A stretch of 64,000 bases of DNA. Source: Centipeda felix (GTDB taxonomy: Bacteria; Bacillota; Negativicutes; Selenomonadales; Selenomonadaceae). Every line of letters begins with the position of its first letter. Within the stretch, counting starts at the first letter, position 1. The DNA is taken from contig NZ_LT891958.1 in NCBI RefSeq assembly GCF_900186465.1, positions 372,001 through 436,000 of the forward strand, written 5' to 3'. This document shows positions 50,938 to 59,402 of this stretch, piece after piece. The position numbers and the translations under genes were made by a program. A model generated the notes under the pieces. That model made no database searches. It was not told the DNA's origin and worked only from the letters and a program-made list of their open reading frames with translations.

Positions 50938-53840
50938 CAGCCATGAATGATGTCCGTATAGGCAGGATAGTCACGCAGACGATCCACCGGAGCAAAGCCT
51001 ACGGCTCCGCTAAAGGTTCCACGCTCCCAGTCAGGACGCGTTGCCCACAGCATATCTGCAGAATCGACTTCATTCTCTGCTGTAATCTGATACTCATAGA
51101 GTACGGGCACGAATGTCCCCCGCTCTCCGACGGACGCCGAAAAATCTGTGACAATGCGCAGATACTGGGCCTCCGGGAGTTGGGAAAGTTCGATATAGTT
51201 TGTCCCGTCCTTCAGGACAATTTTCATATATGCCTTGACAGAGAGCTTATCATCCGACACCTCCACATTCGCCCGAAGCGCTGCCTGTGGAGGCAACTTC
51301 GTCTTTGCTCGAAGCTGACAGAACCGCCAATATTTTTTTTGTGTCTTGAAGGCGGGATCATATATCGCCGGGTGGCGCCACTCCGTCGTATGTGTACCGA
51401 CGGTCAAAATGTGACGAAAATCAAGCCATACGGCAAGATGCCCATGATCCGGCCCCTTCTCCTCCGGTGCATCGAGCACGGCACGCAGTGACTCTCCCGT
51501 CAACCCTTTGCGGTAGAAGCGCACATGTGCCACGCGTCCCGGCAGATGCGTAAAATACTTTGGTTTCCCGAGCTCCGGAATCACATGACCGATGTGAGAA
51601 TACCCGATAAAGATCGGCTGATCCTCCCACTGGCGAATCTCTGCTTTTGCGGGAATGCCCGGCACATGCGCTGCAACCGTCCCATCACAGTAGGAGGTGC
51701 CGCCACGCCTCTTGTCGAACGAGATGGCATAGTCTGCCCATGTTCCGACGTTGGCTGCCCCGCCCTGCCACTGATACTCGGTCACATCATAGCACGTCCC
51801 CCACTTGAGACTGCCGCTGCGGTCCACGACCATGCGCAGCATATAGGCCGCCCCCCATCCGACAGAGATCCCCCGCATCATGAGAGGGTTATGCCCCATC
51901 TCATCCTCATGGGCAAGACGGTCGACACAGGCCCTGACAATGCCGGTGAACCCCTGTGGAGCAACAAGCCCCGGGAAGGGCGGGATCTCGATATAGTCCC
52001 CATAGGATTCCAAACGTACTTCACGCTGCCCGTTCACCTCTACAAGCTTAGGGGATCCCTGCAGCAGCGCATAATGCCCATTCCCGGATTTATCCAGTAC
52101 GCGGGGAATGATGCGGATACTGCCCTCAATGCAGATCTCCTCAGGCAGCTGATCGGCGATGCTGATCTGATAGCTGCCCCCCCGGCGAAAGCTGTGACAA
52201 AAACGCAGTAACCGCCGCTCGTGTGCACGGAAGAAACAACTCTGCGTGGCTGCAATACGCTGATCGATGTAGAGAGGTACCGTCGTATAGATCTCTCGAT
52301 CGAGATTGTTGACGGCCTCAATCGCTGCATAGATACAGTCCGCCTTGTCCCCCTGCAGCGGAACAATTCGCATATGAGAAAAAGAAAGTTCTTTCGGTTC
52401 AAAGACGAAAATCTCTTCCTCAGCATCACCGCACTCGATGCGATGCGCCCCTGGTGTACGTGCCTGATACACAGCGGACACATTTCGTTGCTCTCCGGGG
52501 GCCAGCAGGACGATCCGACTCTGCCGCGGCTCGCCGAAAAGATTCAGCTTTTTTTTGCATCCATTGTCCGAGAGTTCCATGACAACGGCTGCAAGCACCG
52601 TCCCAGTATTTGATGCGTCTGCCCGAATCTCAACATGACCATCGTTATCGAGGCGACGCAGATGAATATTTTCAAAGACGAACTGTAACTCGCCATGCTC
52701 GAGATGAACTGTATCGACGAGCGTACGCGAGCCATCGGGGCGAAAGCCGAAGAATCGACAGTCCAGTGCATCCGCCGAAATATCCAAAATGCCGTAGTTG
52801 TTCCTGCCCATGGCAACGACCTCGGGGAACTCCTCCAGCAGGCGGCACTCCGGCACCCCCTCATCGTATCCCTCTGCGGGATCCTGTAGACTGCCCTGCA
52901 TAACGTAGACGGTCCGCGCACCGATATCCGGATTGACCGATACCGCCTTGACATAACGATGGAGATGTCCGCCAAGAACAAGATCTACACCGCATCGTTC
53001 AGCAATGGGGACAATATGACGGTTGTTGAACACATCCGTATAGGGATGGTGCATCATGAGAATCCGCCACCGCGCTTGCTGAGACGAGGCACTCATCAGA
53101 TCTGCCTCCACCCAAGCAAGCGTCTCCCGTATCCGCTGCCGATTTTCTGCATCCAGCGTGCCACCGGCATTTTCCGCATTCATTTCGAAGAGGCCCCACG
53201 GCGTGCTGTCCACCATGACAATATGCGCAATGCCGTAGTCCATGGAAAAACTGTGCCCGTCCGGTGCTGCATTCAGATACTTCGCCTGTGGCCGTAAAAA
53301 CAACGTCTCAAAGAACGGACCATCATCGTGGTTGCCTCGTGCATAGAACACAGGTGCCGCGGCGAGCACCTCCGGAATCCTCTGGAACCAATTCGCTTCA
53401 TACTGCTCGTGCTGATAGCCTGTGCCAAAGGAAATATCTCCGCCGTGCAGAATGAAGTCCGGCTGCTCCTGTGCAACCATTTCAGCAAAACGATCACTCA
53501 GGTGAAAGAGCTGTGTATCCGATACCGTCACCAGGTGAAGCCGCTCCGGTGCTGCTGCGAGTGTCCGAAACGAGCCCTCATAGAGCCTCTCCTCTCCGAC
53601 ACAGACAGCATAACGATACACAGTACCCTCCGTCAGCGCTGTCAGACGCACGGTATAGAGCCATCGCTGTATCTCGCGGCTCACGCACTGCCGCTTCGCC
53701 GCAGCCGTGCAACATAAGGTCTCCGTTCCGCAGCGCACAATGGCATCCAGCTCTTCTGACATCTCCCATGCAATAGTGATTGCATCCGCTGCCGGACTGA
53801 GCAAATAGGGCCCATTGCTGAGCGGCCTTTTTCTTGTCAT
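50937..53840 (-). CDS. Large cytosolic metallophosphoesterase with LamG-like domain (paralogue 1)
   Basis: 967 aa, no signal peptide. Residues 1-95: fibronectin-III-like domain as in purple acid phosphatases (NGPYLLSPAADAITIAWEM). Residues 100-335: calcineurin-type fold with VSDTQLFH (Asp108), LHGGDISFGTGYQH (Asp135), YARGNHDDGPFF (Asn170, His171), MHHPYTDVFNNRH and GGHLHRYVKA. Middle beta-rich region follows, then a concanavalin/LamG-like segment around residues 600-810 (HLPGRVAHVRFYRKGL). The first metal motif is DTQ where the paralogue at 60.6 kb has DSH. Starts five bases after the PI-PLC-like gene, GGAAGGATAGAACG before ATG. Substrate probably an imported phosphodi- or monoester. Confidence 0.85.
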   Translation of the reverse strand: MTRKRPLSNGPYLLSPAADAITIAWEMSEELDAIVRCGTETLCCTAAAKRQCVSREIQRWLYTVRLTALTEGTVYRYAVCVGEERLYEGSFRTLAAAPERLHLVTVSDTQLFHLSDRFAEMVAQEQPDFILHGGDISFGTGYQHEQYEANWFQRIPEVLAAAPVFYARGNHDDGPFFETLFLRPQAKYLNAAPDGHSFSMDYGIAHIVMVDSTPWGLFEMNAENAGGTLDAENRQRIRETLAWVEADLMSASSQQARWRILMMHHPYTDVFNNRHIVPIAERCGVDLVLGGHLHRYVKAVSVNPDIGARTVYVMQGSLQDPAEGYDEGVPECRLLEEFPEVVAMGRNNYGILDISADALDCRFFGFRPDGSRTLVDTVHLEHGELQFVFENIHLRRLDNDGHVEIRADASNTGTVLAAVVMELSDNGCKKKLNLFGEPRQSRIVLLAPGEQRNVSAVYQARTPGAHRIECGDAEEEIFVFEPKELSFSHMRIVPLQGDKADCIYAAIEAVNNLDREIYTTVPLYIDQRIAATQSCFFRAHERRLLRFCHSFRRGGSYQISIADQLPEEICIEGSIRIIPRVLDKSGNGHYALLQGSPKLVEVNGQREVRLESYGDYIEIPPFPGLVAPQGFTGIVRACVDRLAHEDEMGHNPLMMRGISVGWGAAYMLRMVVDRSGSLKWGTCYDVTEYQWQGGAANVGTWADYAISFDKRRGGTSYCDGTVAAHVPGIPAKAEIRQWEDQPIFIGYSHIGHVIPELGKPKYFTHLPGRVAHVRFYRKGLTGESLRAVLDAPEEKGPDHGHLAVWLDFRHILTVGTHTTEWRHPAIYDPAFKTQKKYWRFCQLRAKTKLPPQAALRANVEVSDDKLSVKAYMKIVLKDGTNYIELSQLPEAQYLRIVTDFSASVGERGTFVPVLYEYQITAENEVDSADMLWATRPDWERGTFSGAVGFAPVDRLRDYPAYTDIIHG

Positions 53841-53844
53841 CGTT

Positions 53845-54669
53845 CTATCCTTCCATGTGGTTCTTGGCGAAAACCTCCCTGCAAATCTCAGGTGTGATAA
53901 AATCATAGATCAGCACACCGCGCGTCTTCGAGTATTCGTCAAGGAGCGCAAGGCTGTATGGGTTTAATGCATCGGCAAATGCATCTGGAAACCCCGGCTC
54001 CCCATTGGTTGCACTGATATGGCTCAACGAGAGAACGCTCTCCGGCAGACGGCATGCGGTATCCATCTGCGCGCGGATGGCCGCCTGCTTCTCCGCAATC
54101 GTCGGTCCGTCCCAGAGATCCTGAAGAGAGACCGCTTCATTCTCATGCCAGTTCTCTGCCCATTTGCGTCCATGGTGTCGACCAAACGCCATCACAGGAG
54201 GAGAGCACTCGATGGCCACGATCTTACCGGCACATGCCCCCAAGGACATCCATGCAGGTGCTCCATCCTCCCAATGGTAAAACAGCTCCTCCCATGATTC
54301 AATTTTTTCTTTCAGTGCGGCACCATACGCCTCGTAATCATCCTTTTTCTCATTGGCATTCTGGATGCGCACAAGCAGCATCTCTCTCGGGTAACGGGAG
54401 AGGAACTCCGCACAGGCCGAAAAGATCTGATCTGCATCAATATCACTGATCCACTCCCGATGTGCCGCCTTCATCTCCCGCCGCAGCCGCAAATCGAGAA
54501 ACCGAACCCCAGCCATCAGCTGTTCCTCCAGACTCATGATCTGCGTATGATAGTACCGCTCAGGACAGGACGCCGTCATCGTATCATGAGTTCCCGGCAG
54601 GAGGAGTTGGGTGATCATCGTCTCGGGGGCGCAATACGACATCCACGACGTGCCTTGAACCGCATTCAT
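53845..54669 (-). CDS. PI-PLC X-domain protein (phosphatidylinositol-specific phospholipase C-like)
   Basis: 274 aa. QLLLPGTHDTMTAS carries the first catalytic His (His28) and RFLDLRLRREMKAAHREW the second (His70), with Asp59 in place for substrate contact; FLSRYPREMLLVRIQNAN and LPESVLSLSHISATNGEPG complete the barrel. No signal peptide is visible, so it appears cytosolic, unlike known secreted bacterial PI-PLCs. Acts by intramolecular attack of the inositol 2-OH on the phosphodiester. Of three tandem ATGs the third fits GGAGG spacing. Sandwiched between a transporter and a phosphoesterase with gaps of a few bases. Confidence 0.85.
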   Translation of the reverse strand: MNAVQGTSWMSYCAPETMITQLLLPGTHDTMTASCPERYYHTQIMSLEEQLMAGVRFLDLRLRREMKAAHREWISDIDADQIFSACAEFLSRYPREMLLVRIQNANEKKDDYEAYGAALKEKIESWEELFYHWEDGAPAWMSLGACAGKIVAIECSPPVMAFGRHHGRKWAENWHENEAVSLQDLWDGPTIAEKQAAIRAQMDTACRLPESVLSLSHISATNGEPGFPDAFADALNPYSLALLDEYSKTRGVLIYDFITPEICREVFAKNHMEG

Positions 54670-54671
54670 CA

Positions 54672-56060
54672 TCATTCCTCCGCAGCTGCATGGTCTGGCT
54701 GATTCTCCCGCAGGCGAATCAAGCAGTGCGACATAACGACCGCAACAAGCGCGAGCGCGGCCAGTCCCCAGAACGCCATGGCCAGGACATGGGTATCGGT
54801 CAGATAGGAACGCACAATCTGCCCCGCCGCATCCTTTTCCGGTGACCGCACCAAGCCGCCCAGGACAATCGGCGCAATCAGTGCCGGCAGGTATCCAATG
54901 GTAATCGCAAAGGACATCGCCGCAGAGGAATGTTTTTTGGGAACATTTGCCTCACCGATGGGCGCATAGTAGACGCCGCGTACCATAAAGACACAGGCCG
55001 ATGCAGCAAGAAGAAGAATGAGAAGGAGATAGAATGTGGAAGAAGAGATCAGCCCCTCCGGGGTCTCACCGGGCGCATAGCCCGCTGCATACAGAGTGAC
55101 ATCGGGATGATTGAAGAAGAAAATACCGCCGATTACCGTCAGCAGAACAACGAGCACACACTCCATCGTACGCATGAAATGCGCCGTCGACGGAAACACT
55201 TTTTCCACAAGGACCGTCGATACAAGAGGCAGCATACGAAGCCCGATGACCACCGTCGCAAAAACTGCTGCTGCCACGGCACTCGTACCATAGCCGCCCT
55301 GCAGAAAGCGCGCAAAATAGGTTCCGGCAGCAACAAAGGCACCGTAAATACAGAACACATTGATCCCTGCAATCCAGACGACAGGCAGACGTGCAACCTT
55401 ACCGATGCCCTTGATCGCCTCTGCATTCGTCTTGGTCTGCGTATCGCCATCGCCCACCTTCGCCCCTTTGGGGACAGCGAAGAATACCGCAATTCCCGCG
55501 ATGATGATAATGGCGCAGGCCGTCGCCATCATTGTGCGCGGACCTGCCTCAAAGTAGAGCATCGCCGTCCAGAGCATCGAGACGAGGAAGGCAAGGACGC
55601 CGCGCCCAAACTCGAAGAGACCAAAGGCAGCCCCCTGATGATCCTTTGTTGTTGAAAGCCGAAGCGCCTTGAAGTTCGCTGGTTTGAACAAGACCTCACT
55701 GAAGAACAGCATAGAGAAAAAGCAGGTGAGCAGAACCGGCATGCTCAGTCCTGGCGAATTTAATGTCAGGAACAGTGAAATACCACCCACACCAATGGTG
55801 GACAGCATCATGATGGCACGAATGGAAAAGCGATCACCGACCCAGCCCAGAGCGATCGTCCCCAAGAGAATGACCAGCCCCTGCATCGAATACAAATAAC
55901 CGGCCTCCTGATCGGTCACCCCGAGCGCCGCCGGAAATCCGCCCGGCACACTGTTGCGAATATCCCAGAACGCATAGATCAACTGCGCATTGATCGTAAT
56001 GAGGATCAGCTGAAAAAATGCTGCCTCCGAAAATCCATACTTCGCTAAGAAACCTTTCAT
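54672..56060 (-). CDS. MFS transporter of the phosphoesterase operon
   Basis: 462 aa, about twelve membrane helices. ILLGTIALGWVGDRFSIRAIM near residue 75 is the MFS A-loop motif. FFSEVLFKPANFKALRLS near residue 120 and VRGVYYAPIGEANVPKKHSSAAMSF near residue 355 are distinctive; the latter recalls conserved sites in carriers for phosphate esters and related anions. First gene of the MFS, PI-PLC, phosphoesterase operon and divergent from an AraC regulator, so the likely cargo is the substrate of those enzymes. AAAGGAGAGCAAATATT precedes ATG. Confidence 0.9.
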   Translation of the reverse strand: MKGFLAKYGFSEAAFFQLILITINAQLIYAFWDIRNSVPGGFPAALGVTDQEAGYLYSMQGLVILLGTIALGWVGDRFSIRAIMMLSTIGVGGISLFLTLNSPGLSMPVLLTCFFSMLFFSEVLFKPANFKALRLSTTKDHQGAAFGLFEFGRGVLAFLVSMLWTAMLYFEAGPRTMMATACAIIIIAGIAVFFAVPKGAKVGDGDTQTKTNAEAIKGIGKVARLPVVWIAGINVFCIYGAFVAAGTYFARFLQGGYGTSAVAAAVFATVVIGLRMLPLVSTVLVEKVFPSTAHFMRTMECVLVVLLTVIGGIFFFNHPDVTLYAAGYAPGETPEGLISSSTFYLLLILLLAASACVFMVRGVYYAPIGEANVPKKHSSAAMSFAITIGYLPALIAPIVLGGLVRSPEKDAAGQIVRSYLTDTHVLAMAFWGLAALALVAVVMSHCLIRLRENQPDHAAAEE

Positions 56061-56167
56061 AATATTTGCTCTCCTTTCACGGTCGAAACACTGGATTTTA
56101 TCTCCTTTTGCCTGTATAATGGTGATATGACGTATTTTTTCGGCAAGAGGAATTTATTGAGCCAGTA

Positions 56168-56196
56168 TTGAACCATCTTTCTGAATATTATTATAT
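56168..56196 (+). promoter_or_regulatory. Probable promoter of the AraC-type regulator
   Basis: TTGAAC, 17-base spacer, TTATAT, in the divergent 244-base gap between the MFS gene and the regulator. I found no equally good minus-strand promoter, which would suit an activator-dependent operon. Confidence 0.45.
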
Positions 56197-56304
56197 AAGA
56201 ATGTGTTCGGAGCATTCTCCATTTTCTTGTTCCGTCACAAGGAAAAACTATATTATTTTGTTTTTCCATTCTTTTACAAGTAATCTTCGGAAGGAGGTTT
56301 TCTT

Positions 56305-57165
56305 GTGTCCTCGTTTCCATTCGGTGCCCCCGACCAATCTGCCTTAGAGCCCGGCAGTTCTCCTTATCTGGAATCCGTAGAACACCTGACAGATACGAGT
56401 CATCCTGACATACAAAATATACATTACGGGGTTGTCGAGGTGATCCTCATTGAGAAGGGAACCTGTCGACTGATCACAAAAGATGAGGCTGTGCACCCTC
56501 TGCGAAAGGACAGCCTTGTTCTGATTGGAAGCGGCATGCTTCACCGATGGAAGGACAGAAAAGACCTAAATGCGCTCATCATCCGCATGGGCAACGTACA
56601 TCTGCGGGGGCTGTTGCCGGCACAGCTTTCCCCCGCAGAGGATCCTGTCCTGTTCGTGCCGGAATCTGCCGCAGTCAGAGGAATGCTCTTCACACTTTTA
56701 CAGAGCATTAAGCTGCTCGCACTCGACCAGGAGCGCAGATACCGCTCTGAGATCGGTTCAGGTCTGGCTCATTCACTGATCCTTATGCTTGCTTCTGCCC
56801 TAGAGGAGCACCGATGCCGACCTGCCCAAAACACCACGGAAGCCATGAGCACTCGCATTAAGGACTACATTGACGCCCACTACCTTGAGGATTTGAAGCT
56901 CCCTGATATTGCCGCAGCGCTTCACATCAATCCATATTATCTCTCCCACACATTCAAGGCACTGACCGGGGTTTCCCCCATGTCCTATATCATCCAGCGT
57001 CGCATCGATGAGGCTCAGAGTCTCCTGCTGACAACGAATCTGACCATCACCGCCATCGCCATCGAGTGCGGCTACAACAATTCCAACTACTTTCAGTCTG
57101 TCTTCAAGAACATTGTCGGTATGACGCCGGGAAAATATCGGAAGATGTGGAAACAGGATCCCTAG
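56305..57165 (+). CDS. AraC-family transcriptional regulator
   Basis: 286 aa. N-terminal cupin-like sensor (VVEVILIEKGTCRLIT, SLVLIGSGMLHRWKDR) and C-terminal double helix-turn-helix: DLKLPDIAAALHINPYYLSHTFKALTG (core LPDIAAALHINPYYLSHTFK) and LTITAIAIECGYNNSNYFQSVFK. GTG start with AAGGAGG seven bases upstream. Divergent from the MFS-PI-PLC-phosphoesterase operon and next to the phytases, so it probably senses an inositol phosphate or product and activates one or both sides. Confidence 0.93.
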   Translation: MSSFPFGAPDQSALEPGSSPYLESVEHLTDTSHPDIQNIHYGVVEVILIEKGTCRLITKDEAVHPLRKDSLVLIGSGMLHRWKDRKDLNALIIRMGNVHLRGLLPAQLSPAEDPVLFVPESAAVRGMLFTLLQSIKLLALDQERRYRSEIGSGLAHSLILMLASALEEHRCRPAQNTTEAMSTRIKDYIDAHYLEDLKLPDIAAALHINPYYLSHTFKALTGVSPMSYIIQRRIDEAQSLLLTTNLTITAIAIECGYNNSNYFQSVFKNIVGMTPGKYRKMWKQDP

Positions 57166-57186
57166 AACCTCATGAATCCGAAAATA

Positions 57187-57269
57187 GAAAACGCCTCCAA
57201 AGCCGCAGACTTCACGGTTCTTCTCGTAACACAGAGGAGAACCGTGAATGCGTCTTCAGAGGCGTTTTC
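57187..57269. terminator. Branched terminator between araC-type gene and phytase
   Basis: Outer stem GAAAACGCCTC/GAGGCGTTTTC encloses a second, 15-bp stem TTCACGGTTCTTCTC/GAGGAGAACCGTGAA with one mismatch. Lies between convergent genes. Confidence 0.75.
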
Positions 57270-59150
57270 TTACTTGTGGTTCTTCAGCCACACACTCCAC
57301 GGCGTAACATAGTTGTTGGCATGGTTCTGTTGAACGTATTCGTAGAACTTCGCCACCATGCGCGCTTTGACGTGATCGTAGTCATCCTTCCAGTTCTTGG
57401 TCGGATAGGGCATAGACGGGTCGTAGGCAATGTACGAGCCGCCCAAGAGGTACTGACGATGGAGAATATCCTTCAGCGAGACAGAGGGGTTCTTCATCAT
57501 GTCGTACATTACCATGAAGCTTGTCGTACGCCCCTTGCCCGCCTGGCAGTGGAAGTGCATCCAGCTGTTGGAAGGAACCTTCTTCACGAAATCAATGAAT
57601 GCATCGATCGTCTCCGGCTTTGCCCACGTGTGATCGGTAACGGCAAAGCGCACATAATGGAGACCCGCACCCTCGACCAGTTCACGCTCGGTCATCGCGC
57701 TGTCGATGCGAACAGTCTTCGGATCAATCGGCATTTTATCCTTGTCCAGTTCCGCAAGGATGAGGCTCTGACCTTTTGCCGCGTGAATGCGCGCATTCTC
57801 ATCGCGGATGACTTCATTCTGTGTCTTATTGAGGTTACCCCAGTTGCGGTCACCGTACCAGCTGACCGCCATATCGTTCATAAAGCCATGCGACTCCTGA
57901 CGCAGATCGACGATGTAGATATCGCCCGTGGCCTTGGCACGCAGAGCCGGCAGCATCGCACGGAAGGAGTGCACTGAGAACGCTGCACTCGCGGAGATCG
58001 GGAGGTTGTTGAGTCCTGCACGCGAGGGAACATAGTTCGGGTCGACACCGACCTTCTTCATATCGTCCATCTGTTTGAATGCAGAATCTGCCATGCGGAA
58101 GTTGCGCGGGAGAGCCTTCGAATCCCCAGCAGGGGCATCAATTCTCCAAATATGACCGCTATAGTCGGGCTCCCACGTCTCGACCTTGTTCTTCTTCGCC
58201 CACTCGCTGTACGGGACATCGAGGTTCGGATTTTCCTTTACATAGTCATAGAAGTGGCGTACAAACTGATAGCGCTCGATATACGCCTTGCGCCCGTAAT
58301 TCTTCTTCTTATCGGGGATATCGCTCAGATCGACAATGCCGATGAGCTTCTGACGCTGAATGATATCATTAAAACTGACCTTCGATGCGTTCTTCAGGAT
58401 GTCGTGCATAACCATGAAGATCGTCGTACGCCCCATGCCGGCATAGCAGTGATAATGGAGCCAAGCATCTTTCGGCAGCTGCTTGTAGAACGCGACAAAG
58501 CGATCCACATCCGGATCATCGGGACGGAAATGATCCATCAGCGCGAGACGGAAATACTTCGCACCATGTGCACGAACGACCTCTTCCTCCGAGCGCACCT
58601 GCTTATAGGGGAGCGTGATCGGCGTCAAGATGATATTCTTCGAATCATCATAGCGGAAGATACTGATCTCTGGTTCATTGCGAAGACTGGCGAGCTGCTC
58701 CTGCTCGAGCGGCAGGATGATCTCCTCCGGGCGTCCGTCGTTGCCCCAGTCATGGTTCGCAAACCATGAAATTGCCGTACCATCAAGATAACCATGGGAC
58801 TCACCGCGCAGATCGATGTCATAGAACTGCTCTGGTTTCACAGGAACAGTTTTCAAGATTTCCTCGAGTTCCTTCTCTGAGAAACAGCTCGAAGCCGACG
58901 AATTCATCGTCGCCATCCCTTCGCGACTGGGAATAATACCTGTCTTAGTCACCCCCTTGTAGTCGTCTTTGCCCATACGGAAGTTGCGTGGTAACTGTGC
59001 CACGTCGGCACGGTCTATCTTGAGTGACAGTATGGGCGGGTCGGCGACCGGCTCGGCAGGTTTGACCTCGTCCGCAGCGACATTCACGCTCTGCACAATG
59101 AGGAACGTGAACAAGATTGCGGACAGAATCCACTGTCTGTACTCTCGCAT
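57270..59150 (-). CDS. Secreted tandem-domain PTP-like phytase (inositol polyphosphate phosphatase)
   Basis: 626 aa, signal peptide in residues 1-26. Two full PTP-like phytase repeats of about 290 residues. Repeat 1: general acid Asp206 in LMDHFRP, P-loop HCYAGMGRTT with Cys235 and Arg241. Repeat 2: Asp506 in VTDHTWA, P-loop HCQAGKGRTT with Cys535 and Arg541. Repeat 2 ends VTPWSVWLKNHK and closely follows Selenomonas ruminantium PhyA as known from the literature; tandem forms are known in Mitsuokella. P-loops differ from the usual HCEAGVGRT: Tyr/Met in repeat 1, Gln/Lys in repeat 2. AAGGAGG precedes ATG. Confidence 0.93.
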   Translation of the reverse strand: MREYRQWILSAILFTFLIVQSVNVAADEVKPAEPVADPPILSLKIDRADVAQLPRNFRMGKDDYKGVTKTGIIPSREGMATMNSSASSCFSEKELEEILKTVPVKPEQFYDIDLRGESHGYLDGTAISWFANHDWGNDGRPEEIILPLEQEQLASLRNEPEISIFRYDDSKNIILTPITLPYKQVRSEEEVVRAHGAKYFRLALMDHFRPDDPDVDRFVAFYKQLPKDAWLHYHCYAGMGRTTIFMVMHDILKNASKVSFNDIIQRQKLIGIVDLSDIPDKKKNYGRKAYIERYQFVRHFYDYVKENPNLDVPYSEWAKKNKVETWEPDYSGHIWRIDAPAGDSKALPRNFRMADSAFKQMDDMKKVGVDPNYVPSRAGLNNLPISASAAFSVHSFRAMLPALRAKATGDIYIVDLRQESHGFMNDMAVSWYGDRNWGNLNKTQNEVIRDENARIHAAKGQSLILAELDKDKMPIDPKTVRIDSAMTERELVEGAGLHYVRFAVTDHTWAKPETIDAFIDFVKKVPSNSWMHFHCQAGKGRTTSFMVMYDMMKNPSVSLKDILHRQYLLGGSYIAYDPSMPYPTKNWKDDYDHVKARMVAKFYEYVQQNHANNYVTPWSVWLKNHK

Positions 59151-59233
59151 TGGAATACCTCCTTATGTTAATTGATAAAAGCTCTCCTCCCTGTCAAACA
59201 GCCCCTCGTTAAAGAACTGTTCGACAGGGTATT

Positions 59234-59398
59234 AAGGAAGCACTGATAAAATCGGCACAACCATCTTGACGCATCTTTTTCGCCCGCTTTTCGTTAGCAA
59301 ATCCTCCACATAGCCCTCGCTATGCGTCCGGTTTGCTGCCTCAATCGGACAAAAAATCTACGCCAATCTGGCAGACCTCATTTTATCAGCGATTTCTT
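59234..59398 (-). repeat. Dispersed palindromic intergenic repeat, copy 6
   Basis: Between the two phytase genes, inverted relative to copy 1. Ends AAGGAAGCACTGATAAAA and TTTTATCAGCGATTTCTT, flanked TTAA/TTAA-like. Inner hairpin CATAGC/GCTATG with a CCTC loop. Confidence 0.85.
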
Positions 59399-59402
59399 AA
59401 TT

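Noticed and set aside
59221-59400. CRISPR-like or tandem arrays among the repeats
   Set aside because: The repeats are single dispersed copies of ~165 bp without regular spacers, and no cas gene is present.
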